From Flavobacteriales bacterium (GTDB taxonomy: Bacteria; Bacteroidota; Bacteroidia; Flavobacteriales_F; PHOS-HE28): a stretch of 32,995 nt of DNA. The DNA is taken from positions 1 through 32,995 of the forward strand of contig JAEUTC010000238.1 in assembly GCA_016787985.1 (NCBI GenBank). The letters are read 5' to 3'. A model generated the notes under the pieces. That model was not told where the DNA came from. It did not search any database and worked only from the letters and a program-made list of their open reading frames with translations. Below, piece by piece: positions 6,805-17,805 of this stretch. A program made the position numbers and the translations under genes. How positions within the stretch are numbered: the first letter of the stretch is position 1; every line of letters begins with the position of its first letter.

Positions 6805-9800
6805 GTGCTCGCCAAGATCCGTACGTTCCTGAAGACCGCCTTTGCCGTGGCACTGGTCCTCTGCGGCCTGCCCACCTGGGCGCAGTTCTATTCCGGGTCG
6901 CAGCAGGAGTACGGTAAGAACCGGGTGCAGTTCCAGGATTTCCTGTGGCAGCAATACCGGTTCAAGGATATGGAGGTCTTCTTCTACAAGGAGGGCCGCG
7001 ACCATGCCCGGTACGTGGCACAAGCCGCTGCCGTGTACCAGAAGGAGTTGGAGAAGAGCTTCGACTTCGCGCTGGACGAGCGTCTGCAGTTCATCGTGTA
7101 CAATTCGCTCACCGACTTCCGGCAGAGCAACATCGGTATCGCTGGCGTAGACGGGCAGCAGAACATCGGAGGCCTCACCCGCATCGTGGGCACCAAGATC
7201 TTCGTGTACTTCGAAGGTGATCACGCCCTGCTCGACAGGCAGATCCGTTCCGGCATCGCGCACGTGATCGTGGATCAGATGATGTTCGGTGGCAATTGGC
7301 GTGATATGCTCAAGAGCTCCACCTTGATGAGCTTGCCCGCGTGGTACACCGACGGCATCATCTCCTATCATTCGCGCCCTTGGGATGCCACGCTGAACAA
7401 TCGCATCCGCGATGGCGTGATGAGCGGGCGCTATGACAAGTTCAACCGCATCGAGGGCGATGACACGAAGTACGCGGGGCACATGGTGTGGAAGTACGTG
7501 GCTGATGTGTACGGCCCAGGGGTGATCCCCAACATCCTCTACATGACCCGCGTGAGCCGCAACCCCGAGAGCGGTTTCCTTTTCGTGCTCGGGGTATCGT
7601 TGAAGACCCTCACGCAGGAATGCCTCACCTACTACAAGGGCCGGTTCGCCGAGGAGGATCGTTACCGGAAGGAGATCATCGATGAAGTGGTGCCCATCAA
7701 GACGCGCAAGAGCCGCACCTACTCCGAGTTCAAACAGAGCCCCAACGGCCGCTACTACGCTTGGGTGAGCAATGAGCTCGGACAGTACAAGGTGTGGGTG
7801 TACGAGGTGGCCACCAAGAAGCTGAAGCGCATCGTGAAAGGGGAGAAGAAGCTCGACCGCATCGTGGACCGCAGCTTCCCCATCCTGGCTTGGCACCCCA
7901 ACAGCCAGGTGCTGTCCTACGCAGTGGAACGCAAAGGCGAGCTCTTCCTGCGCACCTATACCGTGGACGATGGCAAGACCGACGAGAAGCCGGTGCTGCA
8001 ATTGGAGAAGATCCTCAGCATGGCCTACAGTCCCGATGGCCGCAACATGATCTTCAGTGGCGTACGTGACGGACGCACGGACCTCTACTATTACTACGTG
8101 ATCGGCAACCGCCAGGAGCAGCTGACCGACGACCAGTTCGATGACCTCGATCCGCGTTTCGTGGATGGTGGACGCCGCATCATCTTCAGCAGTGATCGCA
8201 CCGACGATACGTTGCGCGCGAGAACCGATGTCGCCCTGGTGAACGGGAACAAGGACATCTTCCTCCTCGACCTGGAGACGCGCTCTCCCTTGCTCACACG
8301 GCTCACCGCTACACCTGCCGTCAATGAGGTGCAACCCGCGCAATACGACTCCGCCAACTACACCTACTTGAGTGATACCGATGGGCTATGGAACAGGTTC
8401 CTCGTGCGGTACGACAGCGCCATCAGCCATATCGATACCACGATCCATTACCGCTATTTCGCGGTGGAGGAAAGGGCTACGGACCTGCGTCGGTCCATCA
8501 TCGAACAGGACATTATCGCCGATAGGGGCAGGTACACCCAGCTCCAGTTCCGTGATGGCCGATACCACTTCTATGCGGGGCGTGTGACCGATCAACGTTC
8601 ATCGTCCGCGGCGCCGGTTCCTGTGGGGCCGCCTGGAACAGAGGATCCGGCGAACCCCTCTTCCTTGAGCAATGACATGAGCCCTGTGGTGAAGGTGCCG
8701 CCTCGTAACCCGCGCCCGACCGGCGAAGGGGCCATCGATGTGCGCAACTACGTGTTCATGGATGAGCGTGTGCCGCAAGCGGGACAGCCACCTGTGCAGA
8801 CCAACCCGCAGACCAAGCCTGTCATCGTAAGCAATACCGCGGACAGTGCGGCGACCAAGCCGTTCACCTTTCCCGATCAGCGCAACTACAACCTCAACTT
8901 CGCCATCGATGGTGTGGTGACCCAGCTGGACAATACCTTCTCCAACCAGTTCTACCAGCCGTATATCGGCCCCAACGCGCTCAACCCGGGTCTCAGCGGC
9001 CTCACCCGCATGGGCGTGAGCGATCTCTTCGAGGACCACAAGATCGTTGGAGGATTCCGCTTGGCGTTGGACCTCAACAACAACGACTACCTCATCGTCT
9101 ACGAGAACCTGAAGCGCCGCATGGACAAGCGCATCTCGTTCCAGCGCCAGGCCTACCAGAACCTGACCGAATTCGGTGTGGAGAAGGTGCACACGCACAA
9201 TGTGCGGTACCAGATCAGCTGGCCGTTCAGTGAACTGGCCAGCGTACGCGCATCGGTGATGTACCGCAATGACCGCCGCGTGCAACAGAGCATCGATCCG
9301 CTCAGCCTGCGCGAAGCCAACGCGTTCGATCACATGGCGGGTGCCAAACTCGAATACGTGTACGACAGTTCCATGCCCCGCGGCCTGAACCTCTGGACGG
9401 GTTGGAAACTGAAACTCTTCGCCGAGTACTACCAGCAACCGGAGGATCGAAGTGACATGCAGGTGGTCGGCCTCGATCTCCGCCATTCGTTGCGCATCCA
9501 CCGCGAGATGATCTGGGTGACCCGCTTGGCGGGCAGCAGTTCCCTCGGAAGCCGCAAAGTGGCCTACTTCCTCGGCGGTGTGGACAATTGGCTCTTCGCG
9601 AAGGTGGACAACTCCATTCCCGTGGATCCGGATCAGAACTACCGCTTCCAAAGCATGGCGGTACCCATGCGCGGCTTCTTCTACAACGCACGTAACGGAA
9701 GCAGCTTCGGGGTGTTGAATACGGAGGTGCGCCTGCCGCTCTTCCGCTACATCGTGAACCGCCCCATCCGTTCGGACCTCATCCACAATTTCCAGGTGAT

Positions 9801-10059
9801 CGGCTTCGGCGACATCGGATCGGCTTGGACGGGATCGAACCCCTACGCCGAGGACAACAGCTTCAACCGCGTGGTCATTCGCCGCAATCCGCTCACCATC
9901 ACACTGGACAGCAAACGGGAACCCATCGTGGCCGCCTATGGTTTCGGTATGCGAACACGCCTGTTGGGCTACTTCGTGCGCGCCGATTGGGCTTGGGGCA
10001 TCGATGATGGTGTGATCCAACCGCGGGTCTTCCACTTCTCATTGAGCCTGGACATTTGA
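6805..10059 (+). CDS. Peptidase-like domain + TolB-like propeller + Omp85-type barrel fusion
   Basis: A 1084-residue exported protein starting at GTG, with a signal peptide ending TWAQ (about residue 26). Residues 27-270 resemble a peptidase MA-type gluzincin domain but the metal site is broken: where HExxH is expected the sequence is SGIAH (149-153), keeping only the second His, and the downstream Glu is Asp183 in LPAWYTDG. Residues 300-590 contain TolB-like propeller repeats (SPDGRNMIFSG, DPRFVDGGRRIIFSSDRTDD). A Pro/Ser/Thr-rich linker spans about 599-690. From about 693 to the end there is an Omp85-like barrel: PMRGF (Arg956-Gly957-Phe958) fits the loop-6 motif, followed by LNTEVRLPLF, GFGDIGSAWTG and a closing strand FHFSLSLDI. 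Such proteins are often labelled translocation protein TolB. It is likely anchored in the outer membrane with its soluble domains in the periplasm; its role is unknown. Confidence 0.8.
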   Translation: MLAKIRTFLKTAFAVALVLCGLPTWAQFYSGSQQEYGKNRVQFQDFLWQQYRFKDMEVFFYKEGRDHARYVAQAAAVYQKELEKSFDFALDERLQFIVYNSLTDFRQSNIGIAGVDGQQNIGGLTRIVGTKIFVYFEGDHALLDRQIRSGIAHVIVDQMMFGGNWRDMLKSSTLMSLPAWYTDGIISYHSRPWDATLNNRIRDGVMSGRYDKFNRIEGDDTKYAGHMVWKYVADVYGPGVIPNILYMTRVSRNPESGFLFVLGVSLKTLTQECLTYYKGRFAEEDRYRKEIIDEVVPIKTRKSRTYSEFKQSPNGRYYAWVSNELGQYKVWVYEVATKKLKRIVKGEKKLDRIVDRSFPILAWHPNSQVLSYAVERKGELFLRTYTVDDGKTDEKPVLQLEKILSMAYSPDGRNMIFSGVRDGRTDLYYYYVIGNRQEQLTDDQFDDLDPRFVDGGRRIIFSSDRTDDTLRARTDVALVNGNKDIFLLDLETRSPLLTRLTATPAVNEVQPAQYDSANYTYLSDTDGLWNRFLVRYDSAISHIDTTIHYRYFAVEERATDLRRSIIEQDIIADRGRYTQLQFRDGRYHFYAGRVTDQRSSSAAPVPVGPPGTEDPANPSSLSNDMSPVVKVPPRNPRPTGEGAIDVRNYVFMDERVPQAGQPPVQTNPQTKPVIVSNTADSAATKPFTFPDQRNYNLNFAIDGVVTQLDNTFSNQFYQPYIGPNALNPGLSGLTRMGVSDLFEDHKIVGGFRLALDLNNNDYLIVYENLKRRMDKRISFQRQAYQNLTEFGVEKVHTHNVRYQISWPFSELASVRASVMYRNDRRVQQSIDPLSLREANAFDHMAGAKLEYVYDSSMPRGLNLWTGWKLKLFAEYYQQPEDRSDMQVVGLDLRHSLRIHREMIWVTRLAGSSSLGSRKVAYFLGGVDNWLFAKVDNSIPVDPDQNYRFQSMAVPMRGFFYNARNGSSFGVLNTEVRLPLFRYIVNRPIRSDLIHNFQVIGFGDIGSAWTGSNPYAEDNSFNRVVIRRNPLTITLDSKREPIVAAYGFGMRTRLLGYFVRADWAWGIDDGVIQPRVFHFSLSLDI

Positions 10060-10064
10060 GGACG

Positions 10065-10433
10065 ATGGAGACTAACACCGTTGCGCTCCTGCTCCTCGTC
10101 GGCATCATGGCCGGCATCATCAGCGGGTTCGTCGGTATCGGTGGTGGTGTCATCATGGTGCCTGCCCTTGTGCTCCTCCTCGGCTATTCGCAACACCAGG
10201 CCCAAGGAACGAGCCTCGCTGTGCTGATGTTCCCAGTGGTCTTCCTGGCCGTGCGGAACTACTACCGCGCCGGAGCCATCGACCCCAAGGTGGTGGCCGT
10301 GATCGCCCTGGCCTTCGTGATCGGTTCCTACTTCGGCAGCAGATGGTCGCTCGCGTTGCCGGCGGATGTGGTCCGCAAGGCCTTCGGTGGCATCACCCTG
10401 CTCGTGGCCCTTAAGCTCATCTTTGGCAAGTGA
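10065..10433 (+). CDS. Half-size TauE/SafE-family membrane transporter
   Basis: A 122-residue membrane protein with about four helices. The N-terminus LLLVGIMAGIISGFVGIGGGVIMVPALVLLLG is the TauE/SafE signature (GxxxGxxGxGGGxxxxP), and QAQGTSLAVLMF then ends the first helical pair. Members usually have two copies of this unit and about 250 residues; this one has a single copy, so it would have to work as a dimer or be a stand-alone half. The family moves sulfite, sulfoacetate or other organic anions. The ATG at 10065 is used; the frame is open from a TTG at 10056 that overlaps the previous gene. It ends by sharing GTGA with the start of the amidohydrolase, so the two are translationally coupled. 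Confidence 0.85.
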   Translation: METNTVALLLLVGIMAGIISGFVGIGGGVIMVPALVLLLGYSQHQAQGTSLAVLMFPVVFLAVRNYYRAGAIDPKVVAVIALAFVIGSYFGSRWSLALPADVVRKAFGGITLLVALKLIFGK

Positions 10434-11641
10434 TCGACACCATCAAGTCCACCATCGCGGATCTACGGTCCGACATGATCGCCTGGCGCAGGCACCTGCA
10501 CCAGCACCCCGAGCTTTCCTTCCACGAGACCGATACCGTTCGCTATGTGGTGGAGAAACTACGTGCAGAAGGTGTCGAGGTGCGCGACGGCGTTGGAAAG
10601 CTCACGCCCGGTTCTCCGGGTACGGGTGCCATCGCACTCGTAAAAGGCGAGAAGGCGCCGAGTGATGCGTGCATCGCCATCCGCGCCGATCTTGACGCCC
10701 TGCCGATCACCGAAGTGGGCAAAGAGGCCTATCGATCCAAGTCGCCTGGTGTCATGCACGCCTGCGGGCATGATGCGCACACGGCGATGGTGCTCGGTGC
10801 CGGTCTCGCATTGCATCGGCTCCGCGCGCAGTGGAGCGGTACCGTTATGCTCGTGTTCCAACCCGGTGAAGAGAAGGAACCCGGTGGCGCTTCCTTGTTG
10901 GTGAAGGAGGGCGTGTTCAACGACCCAAAGCCTTCCGGCATCCTTGGCCAACATGTGACTCCGGAGCTGCCCACCGGCAAACTCGGATTCCGCAGTGGAG
11001 CGTTCATGGCCGCAGCGGATGAACTGTACATCACCGTCAAGGGCCACGGAGGCCATGCGGGCTCACCGCATCTTGCGATCGACCCCGTACCCATCGCCGC
11101 ACAGTTGATCCTCGCCTTGCAGCAAGTGGTCAGTCGCCGCAACCGACCCGGACAGCCGATGGTGCTCTCCTTGGGCAAGGTGATCGCCAACGGGGCCACC
11201 AACATCATTCCCGATGAGGTGCGGATCGAAGGCACCATGCGCACCTTCGACGAGGCGTGGCGCACCGAGCTCCACAGGATGTTACCCGAACTGGGTCGTG
11301 GTATCTGCGAAGGCCACGGTGCGAAGGTGGACTTCACCATCGTGAAGGGATCACCCGTGGTGAAGAACGATCCAGAACTCACGGCGCGCATCCGCGAAGC
11401 GGCCATCGCTTATGTCGGTGTGGAGAACATCGTGGACATGGACATCCGTATGGGCGCTGAGGACTTCGCGTACTACACCCACGTGATGCCGGGCTGCTTC
11501 TTCCGCCTGGGGACCGGCAACCCGACTAAACCAGGAACCCAGAGCGGGCTGCACCGCGCCGAGATGGATATCGATGAGGATGCCCTCGAGCTGGGTGCCG
11601 GGATGATGGCTTGGGGGGCGATCCGCGAGCTGGCGCGTTGA
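10430..11641 (+). CDS. M20-family amidohydrolase (N-acyl amino acid or hippurate hydrolase-like)
   Basis: A 403-residue cytoplasmic metallopeptidase-fold amidohydrolase starting at GTG. WRRHLHQHPELSFHE opens the protein as in the IAA-amino acid hydrolase/hippuricase subgroup. Metal ligands are visible in ACGHDAHTAM (Cys112, His114), FQPGEEKEPGGA, and the C-terminal MGAEDFAYY and PTKPGTQSGLHRAEMDIDED. RADLDALPI is also present. The dimerisation domain (about 180-300) has the GHGGHAGSPHLAIDP motif. Substrates of this family are N-acylated amino acids or related amides, giving free amino acid plus acid; which one is not determined by the sequence. It shares four bases with the TauE gene, which may export or import a product. 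It ends inside a 14-base palindrome shared with the next gene. Confidence 0.9.
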   Translation: MIDTIKSTIADLRSDMIAWRRHLHQHPELSFHETDTVRYVVEKLRAEGVEVRDGVGKLTPGSPGTGAIALVKGEKAPSDACIAIRADLDALPITEVGKEAYRSKSPGVMHACGHDAHTAMVLGAGLALHRLRAQWSGTVMLVFQPGEEKEPGGASLLVKEGVFNDPKPSGILGQHVTPELPTGKLGFRSGAFMAAADELYITVKGHGGHAGSPHLAIDPVPIAAQLILALQQVVSRRNRPGQPMVLSLGKVIANGATNIIPDEVRIEGTMRTFDEAWRTELHRMLPELGRGICEGHGAKVDFTIVKGSPVVKNDPELTARIREAAIAYVGVENIVDMDIRMGAEDFAYYTHVMPGCFFRLGTGNPTKPGTQSGLHRAEMDIDEDALELGAGMMAWGAIRELAR

Positions 11642-11650
11642 GCGCTCAAC
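11637..11650. terminator. Palindrome containing both convergent stop codons
   Basis: GTTGAGCGCTCAAC is a perfect 14-base palindrome. It contains the TGA of the M20 gene (11639-11641) and, on the other strand, the TGA of the small gene (11648-11646). It may terminate transcription from both sides, but has no loop or T-tract and could simply reflect the two overlapping stop sequences. Confidence 0.25.
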
Positions 11651-11981
11651 TCACGATGATGTCATCCACCTCGATCACCGGCACACCGTCCTTGCTGTGA
11701 ACGGTGAGTTCCACGGTGTTCGAGGTGCGACCCCTTGCCGTCCAGAGGTCCAACTTCAGGTTGAACGCTCCTGGCCAGTTCCGTACAGGCGTGATCCGCA
11801 GGTCGCGCCACACGGTATCTGGAGGCATCACCAGCGCGCTGCCCACATCGTCCACCGCTGCTTCCATGTCGTCGGCGCTTAGGCCGGCGCCTCCGGTGGC
11901 TTCTTCCAATTCATCGAAACGCCGCTCCACGAGCAGCTTCATCACATGCTTCGCGACGAGGGTGAGTTCGTTGGGGCTCAT
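11646..11981 (-). CDS. Small protein of unknown function (possibly DUF7668-like)
   Basis: A 111-residue soluble protein. There is no signal peptide. The first half is helical and acidic (VAKHVMKLLVERRFDELEEAT, LSADDMEAAVDDVG), and the second half looks like a small beta sheet with the segments VWRDLRITPV, AFNLKLDLWTA and NTVELTVHSKDG ending in EVDDIIVS. The LSADDMEAAVDDVGSALVMPPDT stretch recalls proteins grouped as DUF7668, an association from memory that I could not check. It lies downstream of recQ on the same strand but is separated by a strong hairpin, so it may be transcribed on its own. It is convergent with the M20 gene, with four bases between stop codons. Confidence 0.6.
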   Translation of the reverse strand: MSPNELTLVAKHVMKLLVERRFDELEEATGGAGLSADDMEAAVDDVGSALVMPPDTVWRDLRITPVRNWPGAFNLKLDLWTARGRTSNTVELTVHSKDGVPVIEVDDIIVS

Positions 11982-12000
11982 TTAGGAAGGGAAGGGGCAG

Positions 12001-12052
12001 TTGGCAGGAGCAGGTGCATGATCCGTCTTGCACCTGCTCCTGCTCCTGCCAA
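12001..12052 (-). terminator. Strong hairpin downstream of recQ
   Basis: An 18-base left arm (TTGGCAGGAGCAGGTGCA), a ten-base loop, and a 24-base right arm that is its complement with one extra copy of a six-base unit (TCCTGC). The stem is GC-rich and begins seven bases after the recQ stop on the minus strand. It is the likely recQ terminator. It is not followed by a run of U, so a Rho-dependent or processing role is possible. Confidence 0.55.
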
Positions 12053-12058
12053 TAGCAA

Positions 12059-14242
<2,184 letters not shown>

Positions 14243-14290
14243 TTCCTTGGCGGCCAGAGCATAAAGGACCGCGCTTGTTATTGAGAGGCT

Positions 14291-14298
14291 TAAATGTA
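14291..14298 (-). promoter_or_regulatory. Possible -7 promoter element of recQ
   Basis: On the minus strand TACATTTA differs from TAnnTTTG in the last base, and lies 48 bases before the recQ start. The rest of the 210-base gap between recQ and tatC holds the tatC promoter and no other structure I can support. Confidence 0.35.
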
Positions 14299-14425
14299 CG
14301 GCGCCGAACGTTCTCGGAGCAGCACATTTATGTCAACTTAACACGGCCCGTCGGAACCCTGGGCGGTACCGCGCGGTCGGTTGAAAACTGGCGCACGTCC
14401 TCCGGTCAGCCCAAGCCCAGCGGGC

Positions 14426-14433
14426 TATCTTTG
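14426..14433 (+). promoter_or_regulatory. Putative -7 promoter element of the tatC operon
   Basis: TATCTTTG, an exact match to TAnnTTTG and followed by GGC as at 205-212. It lies 19 bases before the proposed TTG start of tatC, and its presence argues against starting tatC at the upstream TTG at 14381. Confidence 0.5.
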
Positions 14434-14452
14434 GCGCTTGCGGCTACCTGCT

Positions 14453-15304
14453 TTGGCCACGTCCCCACACAGCCAGGAAATGACCTTCTTGGAGCACCTC
14501 GAGGAGCTCCGGTGGACCCTCGTGCGCGCTGCTATCGCCATCGTAGTGGGGATGCTCGGCTGTTTCATCGCCAAGGACTTCCTGTTCGATACCATCATCC
14601 TGGCCCCTAAGGACGCTTCCTTCATCACCTACCGCGCCATGTGCGCCTTGGGCCACCGCCTGGGCATGGGCGAGGCCATGTGTGTGGGCGATATGGTGTT
14701 CACCCTCCAGAACATCAGCATGAGCGGTCAGTTCTTCACGCACCTGATGGTGTCGTTCGTGGGCGGCTTCATTCTGGCGTTCCCATATATCCTCTGGGAG
14801 ATCTGGCGCTTCATCGCCCCCGGGTTGCATGCGTCGGAGAAAAGTTCCGTGGGCGGTCTGGTCTTCTTCGCTTCGCTTTTGTTCCTCTCGGGCGTGGCTT
14901 TCGGGTATTTCCTGCTGGCGCCGCTCAGCATCCAATTCTTCGGCACCTACCAGGTCAGCGCCGCGGTGCAGAATACCGTGGCCTTGGATAGCTACATCGC
15001 CATGGTCACCTCCGTGACGCTCTGGACCGGCGTGGTCTTCGAACTGCCCCTGGTGATCCTCTTCCTTACCCGCGCAGGTCTGGTGACCCCGAGTTTCCTG
15101 CGCAACTATCGAAAGCACGCCTTCGTAGCCATCCTCGTGATCGCGGCCATCCTCACACCGCCCGATGTGGTCAGCCAGCTCATCGTTTCCGGTCCCTTGA
15201 TGCTGCTCTACGAGATCGGTATCCTCATCTCTGCCCGCACCGTGAAAGGGATGGATCGCGCCCGGAACGCTTCCAAGTCCCTTCAGCCTCGAACCACCGC
15301 GTGA
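14453..15304 (+). CDS. tatC: Sec-independent protein translocase subunit TatC
   Basis: A 283-residue inner-membrane protein with six helices, the receptor subunit of the twin-arginine pathway that exports folded proteins. The near N-terminal EMTFLEHLEELRW is the TatC signature; later FVGGFILAFPYILWEIWRFIAPGLH and GVAFGYFLLAPLSIQFF match the conserved helices, and the last helix is followed by a basic tail. The start is uncertain: TTG at 14453 gives a short leader MATSPHSQ before EMTFLEHL, which is typical in this phylum, while an ATG at 14480 would start directly at MTFLEHL. The promoter at 14426 suits both. TatA/B are not in the window. The stop overlaps the start of the DUF5686 gene by one base. 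Confidence 0.95.
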   Translation: MATSPHSQEMTFLEHLEELRWTLVRAAIAIVVGMLGCFIAKDFLFDTIILAPKDASFITYRAMCALGHRLGMGEAMCVGDMVFTLQNISMSGQFFTHLMVSFVGGFILAFPYILWEIWRFIAPGLHASEKSSVGGLVFFASLLFLSGVAFGYFLLAPLSIQFFGTYQVSAAVQNTVALDSYIAMVTSVTLWTGVVFELPLVILFLTRAGLVTPSFLRNYRKHAFVAILVIAAILTPPDVVSQLIVSGPLMLLYEIGILISARTVKGMDRARNASKSLQPRTTA

Positions 15305-17799
15305 TGAAGCCGCTGTTCCGCGCACTCCTCTTCGTGCAGGTCGTCCTAGCGGCGCTCACCGCTTCGGCCCAGACCACGAAGGTCACCGGTCGTATCACCG
15401 ATGCCAAGACCGGTGAGACCATCCCCTTCGCCAGCATCGCCTTCGTGGACAGCAGGATCGGCACCAACAGTGACATGGATGGCAACTACGCGCTGGAGAC
15501 GTACTACGCCACCGATAGCATCAAGGTGAGCTCCGTGGGCTATGTGGCGCGCAGCTTCCCGGTGAAGAAGGACAAAGCCCAGGTGATCGATGTGGCGTTG
15601 GAGCCCAACAGCTTCGAGCTGGCCGAGGTGGTGATCAAACCCACGGAGGAGAATCCGGCCTTCGGCATCCTCCGCCGTGTGATCCGGAACAAGCCCGTGA
15701 ACAACCGCGAGAAGCTCACCGCTTACGAATACGACGCCTACAACAAGATCGAATTCGACCTTAACAACATCACCGAGGAGTTTACCGAGAAGAAGATCTT
15801 CAAGCCCTTCGCTTTCATCTTCGAGAACATCGATAGCACGGACGCGAAACCGTCGCTGCCGATCTTCATGACGGAGACCCTCAGTGAGGTGTACTACCGC
15901 CAGAGCCCGAAGAAGCAGCGCGAGTTCATCCGCGGTACCAAGGTGAGCGGGATCGAGAACGAGAGCGTGTCCCGGTTCATGGGCGACATGTACCAGAACG
16001 TGAACATCTACGACAACTTCTTGGTCATCTTCGGCAAGAACTTCATCAGCCCCATCGCCGATGGTGGCAAGGGGTACTACGACTACTACCTCACCGACAG
16101 CGCTTTCGTCGGCAAGTACTGGTGCTATAAGCTCACCTTCACCCCCAAGCGCGTGCAGGAGCTGGCCTTCACCGGTGAGATGTGGATCAGTGACACCACC
16201 TACGCTGTGCACCGCATCGAAGCTGGCATCGCCTCGGGTGCCAACCTGAATTTCGTGCAGGGCTTCTGGGTGAAACAACAGTACGACCAGGTGGAGGACG
16301 AAGTGTGGATGCTGACCAAGGACGAGCTCGTGGTGGACCTCAACGTGATCCGCGATACCGGCGAGAAGAACAAGAACGCCGTGCAGGGCTTCTATGGCCG
16401 GCGCAATGCGAGCTACAAGGACTTCGTGATCAACCGACCGCGTGATGCTTCGTTCTATGAAGGGGTGGACGATGTGGTGGTGGAGATCGATCCCTTGAGC
16501 CTGGGTGCCGACTACTGGGATCGGGAACGCCATGTGCCGCTCTCCGCGAAGGAGAACGCCATCTACCACATGGTGGATACGATGAAGACGATCCCCCGCT
16601 TCCGCACTTACGTGGATGTGGTGAGCACCCTGGCCACCGGGTATTGGGAGAAAGGCAAGATCGAGCTGGGGCCCTATTTCACCACGCTCAGCTTCAACCC
16701 GGTGGAAGGTGCGCGCTTCAGGGTCGGTGGCCGTACCAGCAACGACTTCAGCACGTGGGTGGAGTTCGAAGGCTATACGGCATATGGTCTGCTCGACGAG
16801 CGCTTCAAATTCGGATTGGCCACACGGGGCTTCATCAGCAAGGAACCGCGTTTGTTATACCGTGCGGGGTACAAACACGATGTGGAACAGCTGGGCCAAA
16901 GCACCAATGCGTTCCGGAACGACAACATTCTCGGCAGTCTCTTCCGGCGCAACCCCAATACCAAGCTCACCGATGTGGAGGAGTGGAAGGCCAGCTTGGA
17001 GCGGGAGTGGTTCACCGGGTTCACCACCGAGGTGATGGCGCGCTACCGCACCCTGCAAGCGCTGGGCTCGCTGCGGTACGAACGCTTGAAACTGGAACCC
17101 CTGCCCGAGGTGAGCGCCGTGGGCAGCATCCGCACCGCCGAGGTCAGCCTCAACACCCGCTTCGCCTATGGGGAGAAATACGTGAGCGGCGAATTCGATC
17201 GCATCGCCGTGGGCATGCTGAAGTACCCGACACTGGAACTGCACGTGGCCTATGGCGTACCAGGTCTGCTCAACAGCGACTACGAGTACACCAAGATCGT
17301 GGCCCGCAGTTACAAACGCTGGCAACTCGGTACCGCTGGCTGGACACGCACCACGCTCGAGGGTGGACGCATCTTCGGCTCCTTACCCTATCCGCTCCTC
17401 ACCATCCACAGCGGCAACGAGACCTTGTACCTGGACGACCTGTCGTTCAACACCATGAACTTCTTCGAGTTCATCAGCGACCGTTACATCCAACTCTTCG
17501 CCGAGCACCATTTCGAAGGGCTCTTCTTCAACCGCATCCCGCTGCTGCGCCGTCTGAAATGGCGCGAGGTGGCCACCTTCAAAGCCGTGGCCGGTGACCT
17601 CGATCAAAAGCACAGCGACGAGCTCCTCTTCCTCGACGGCATGTACTCGCTCTACAACGGCCCCTTCATGGAAGCCAGCGCGGGCATCGAGAACATCCTG
17701 AAGGTGCTGCGTTTCGACATCATCTGGCGCCTGCGCTACAACGATCATGAGCGCACCGCACCGTGGGCACTGCGGGCCAAGCTCTACATCAACTTCTGA
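15304..17799 (+). CDS. DUF5686 outer-membrane protein with carboxypeptidase-regulatory-like domain
   Basis: An 831-residue exported protein. The signal peptide is MKPLFRALLFVQVVLAALTASAQ. Residues about 24-100 form a carboxypeptidase-D-regulatory-like beta sandwich (VTGRITDAKTGETIPFASIAF, GTNSDMDGNYAL), the plug-like domain common in Bacteroidota outer-membrane proteins. The rest matches the DUF5686 type, including SFNPVEGARFRVGGRTS, the alternating barrel strands after it, and the characteristic YIQLFAEHHFEGLFFNRIPLLRRLKWREV block near residue 730. It probably forms an outer-membrane barrel; the function is not known. The ATG overlaps the tatC stop (TGATG); a GTG three bases earlier is also in frame. 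It is followed six bases later by lptB, so it belongs to an envelope operon. Confidence 0.88.
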   Translation: MKPLFRALLFVQVVLAALTASAQTTKVTGRITDAKTGETIPFASIAFVDSRIGTNSDMDGNYALETYYATDSIKVSSVGYVARSFPVKKDKAQVIDVALEPNSFELAEVVIKPTEENPAFGILRRVIRNKPVNNREKLTAYEYDAYNKIEFDLNNITEEFTEKKIFKPFAFIFENIDSTDAKPSLPIFMTETLSEVYYRQSPKKQREFIRGTKVSGIENESVSRFMGDMYQNVNIYDNFLVIFGKNFISPIADGGKGYYDYYLTDSAFVGKYWCYKLTFTPKRVQELAFTGEMWISDTTYAVHRIEAGIASGANLNFVQGFWVKQQYDQVEDEVWMLTKDELVVDLNVIRDTGEKNKNAVQGFYGRRNASYKDFVINRPRDASFYEGVDDVVVEIDPLSLGADYWDRERHVPLSAKENAIYHMVDTMKTIPRFRTYVDVVSTLATGYWEKGKIELGPYFTTLSFNPVEGARFRVGGRTSNDFSTWVEFEGYTAYGLLDERFKFGLATRGFISKEPRLLYRAGYKHDVEQLGQSTNAFRNDNILGSLFRRNPNTKLTDVEEWKASLEREWFTGFTTEVMARYRTLQALGSLRYERLKLEPLPEVSAVGSIRTAEVSLNTRFAYGEKYVSGEFDRIAVGMLKYPTLELHVAYGVPGLLNSDYEYTKIVARSYKRWQLGTAGWTRTTLEGGRIFGSLPYPLLTIHSGNETLYLDDLSFNTMNFFEFISDRYIQLFAEHHFEGLFFNRIPLLRRLKWREVATFKAVAGDLDQKHSDELLFLDGMYSLYNGPFMEASAGIENILKVLRFDIIWRLRYNDHERTAPWALRAKLYINF

Positions 17800-17805
17800 T
17801 CACGG

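Noticed and set aside
6676..8343. Long open frame (555 codons) on the minus strand opposite the TolB-like gene
   Set aside because: High-GC coding DNA often leaves open antisense frames; the text has no domain and the plus strand has clear propeller motifs.
8599..10035. Minus-strand open frame of 478 codons opposite the barrel part of the TolB-like gene
   Set aside because: Same reason: antisense of a real gene, no recognisable motif.
12001..12052. CRISPR-like or REP element
   Set aside because: There is one inverted repeat with a single loop, no spacers and no second unit in the window.
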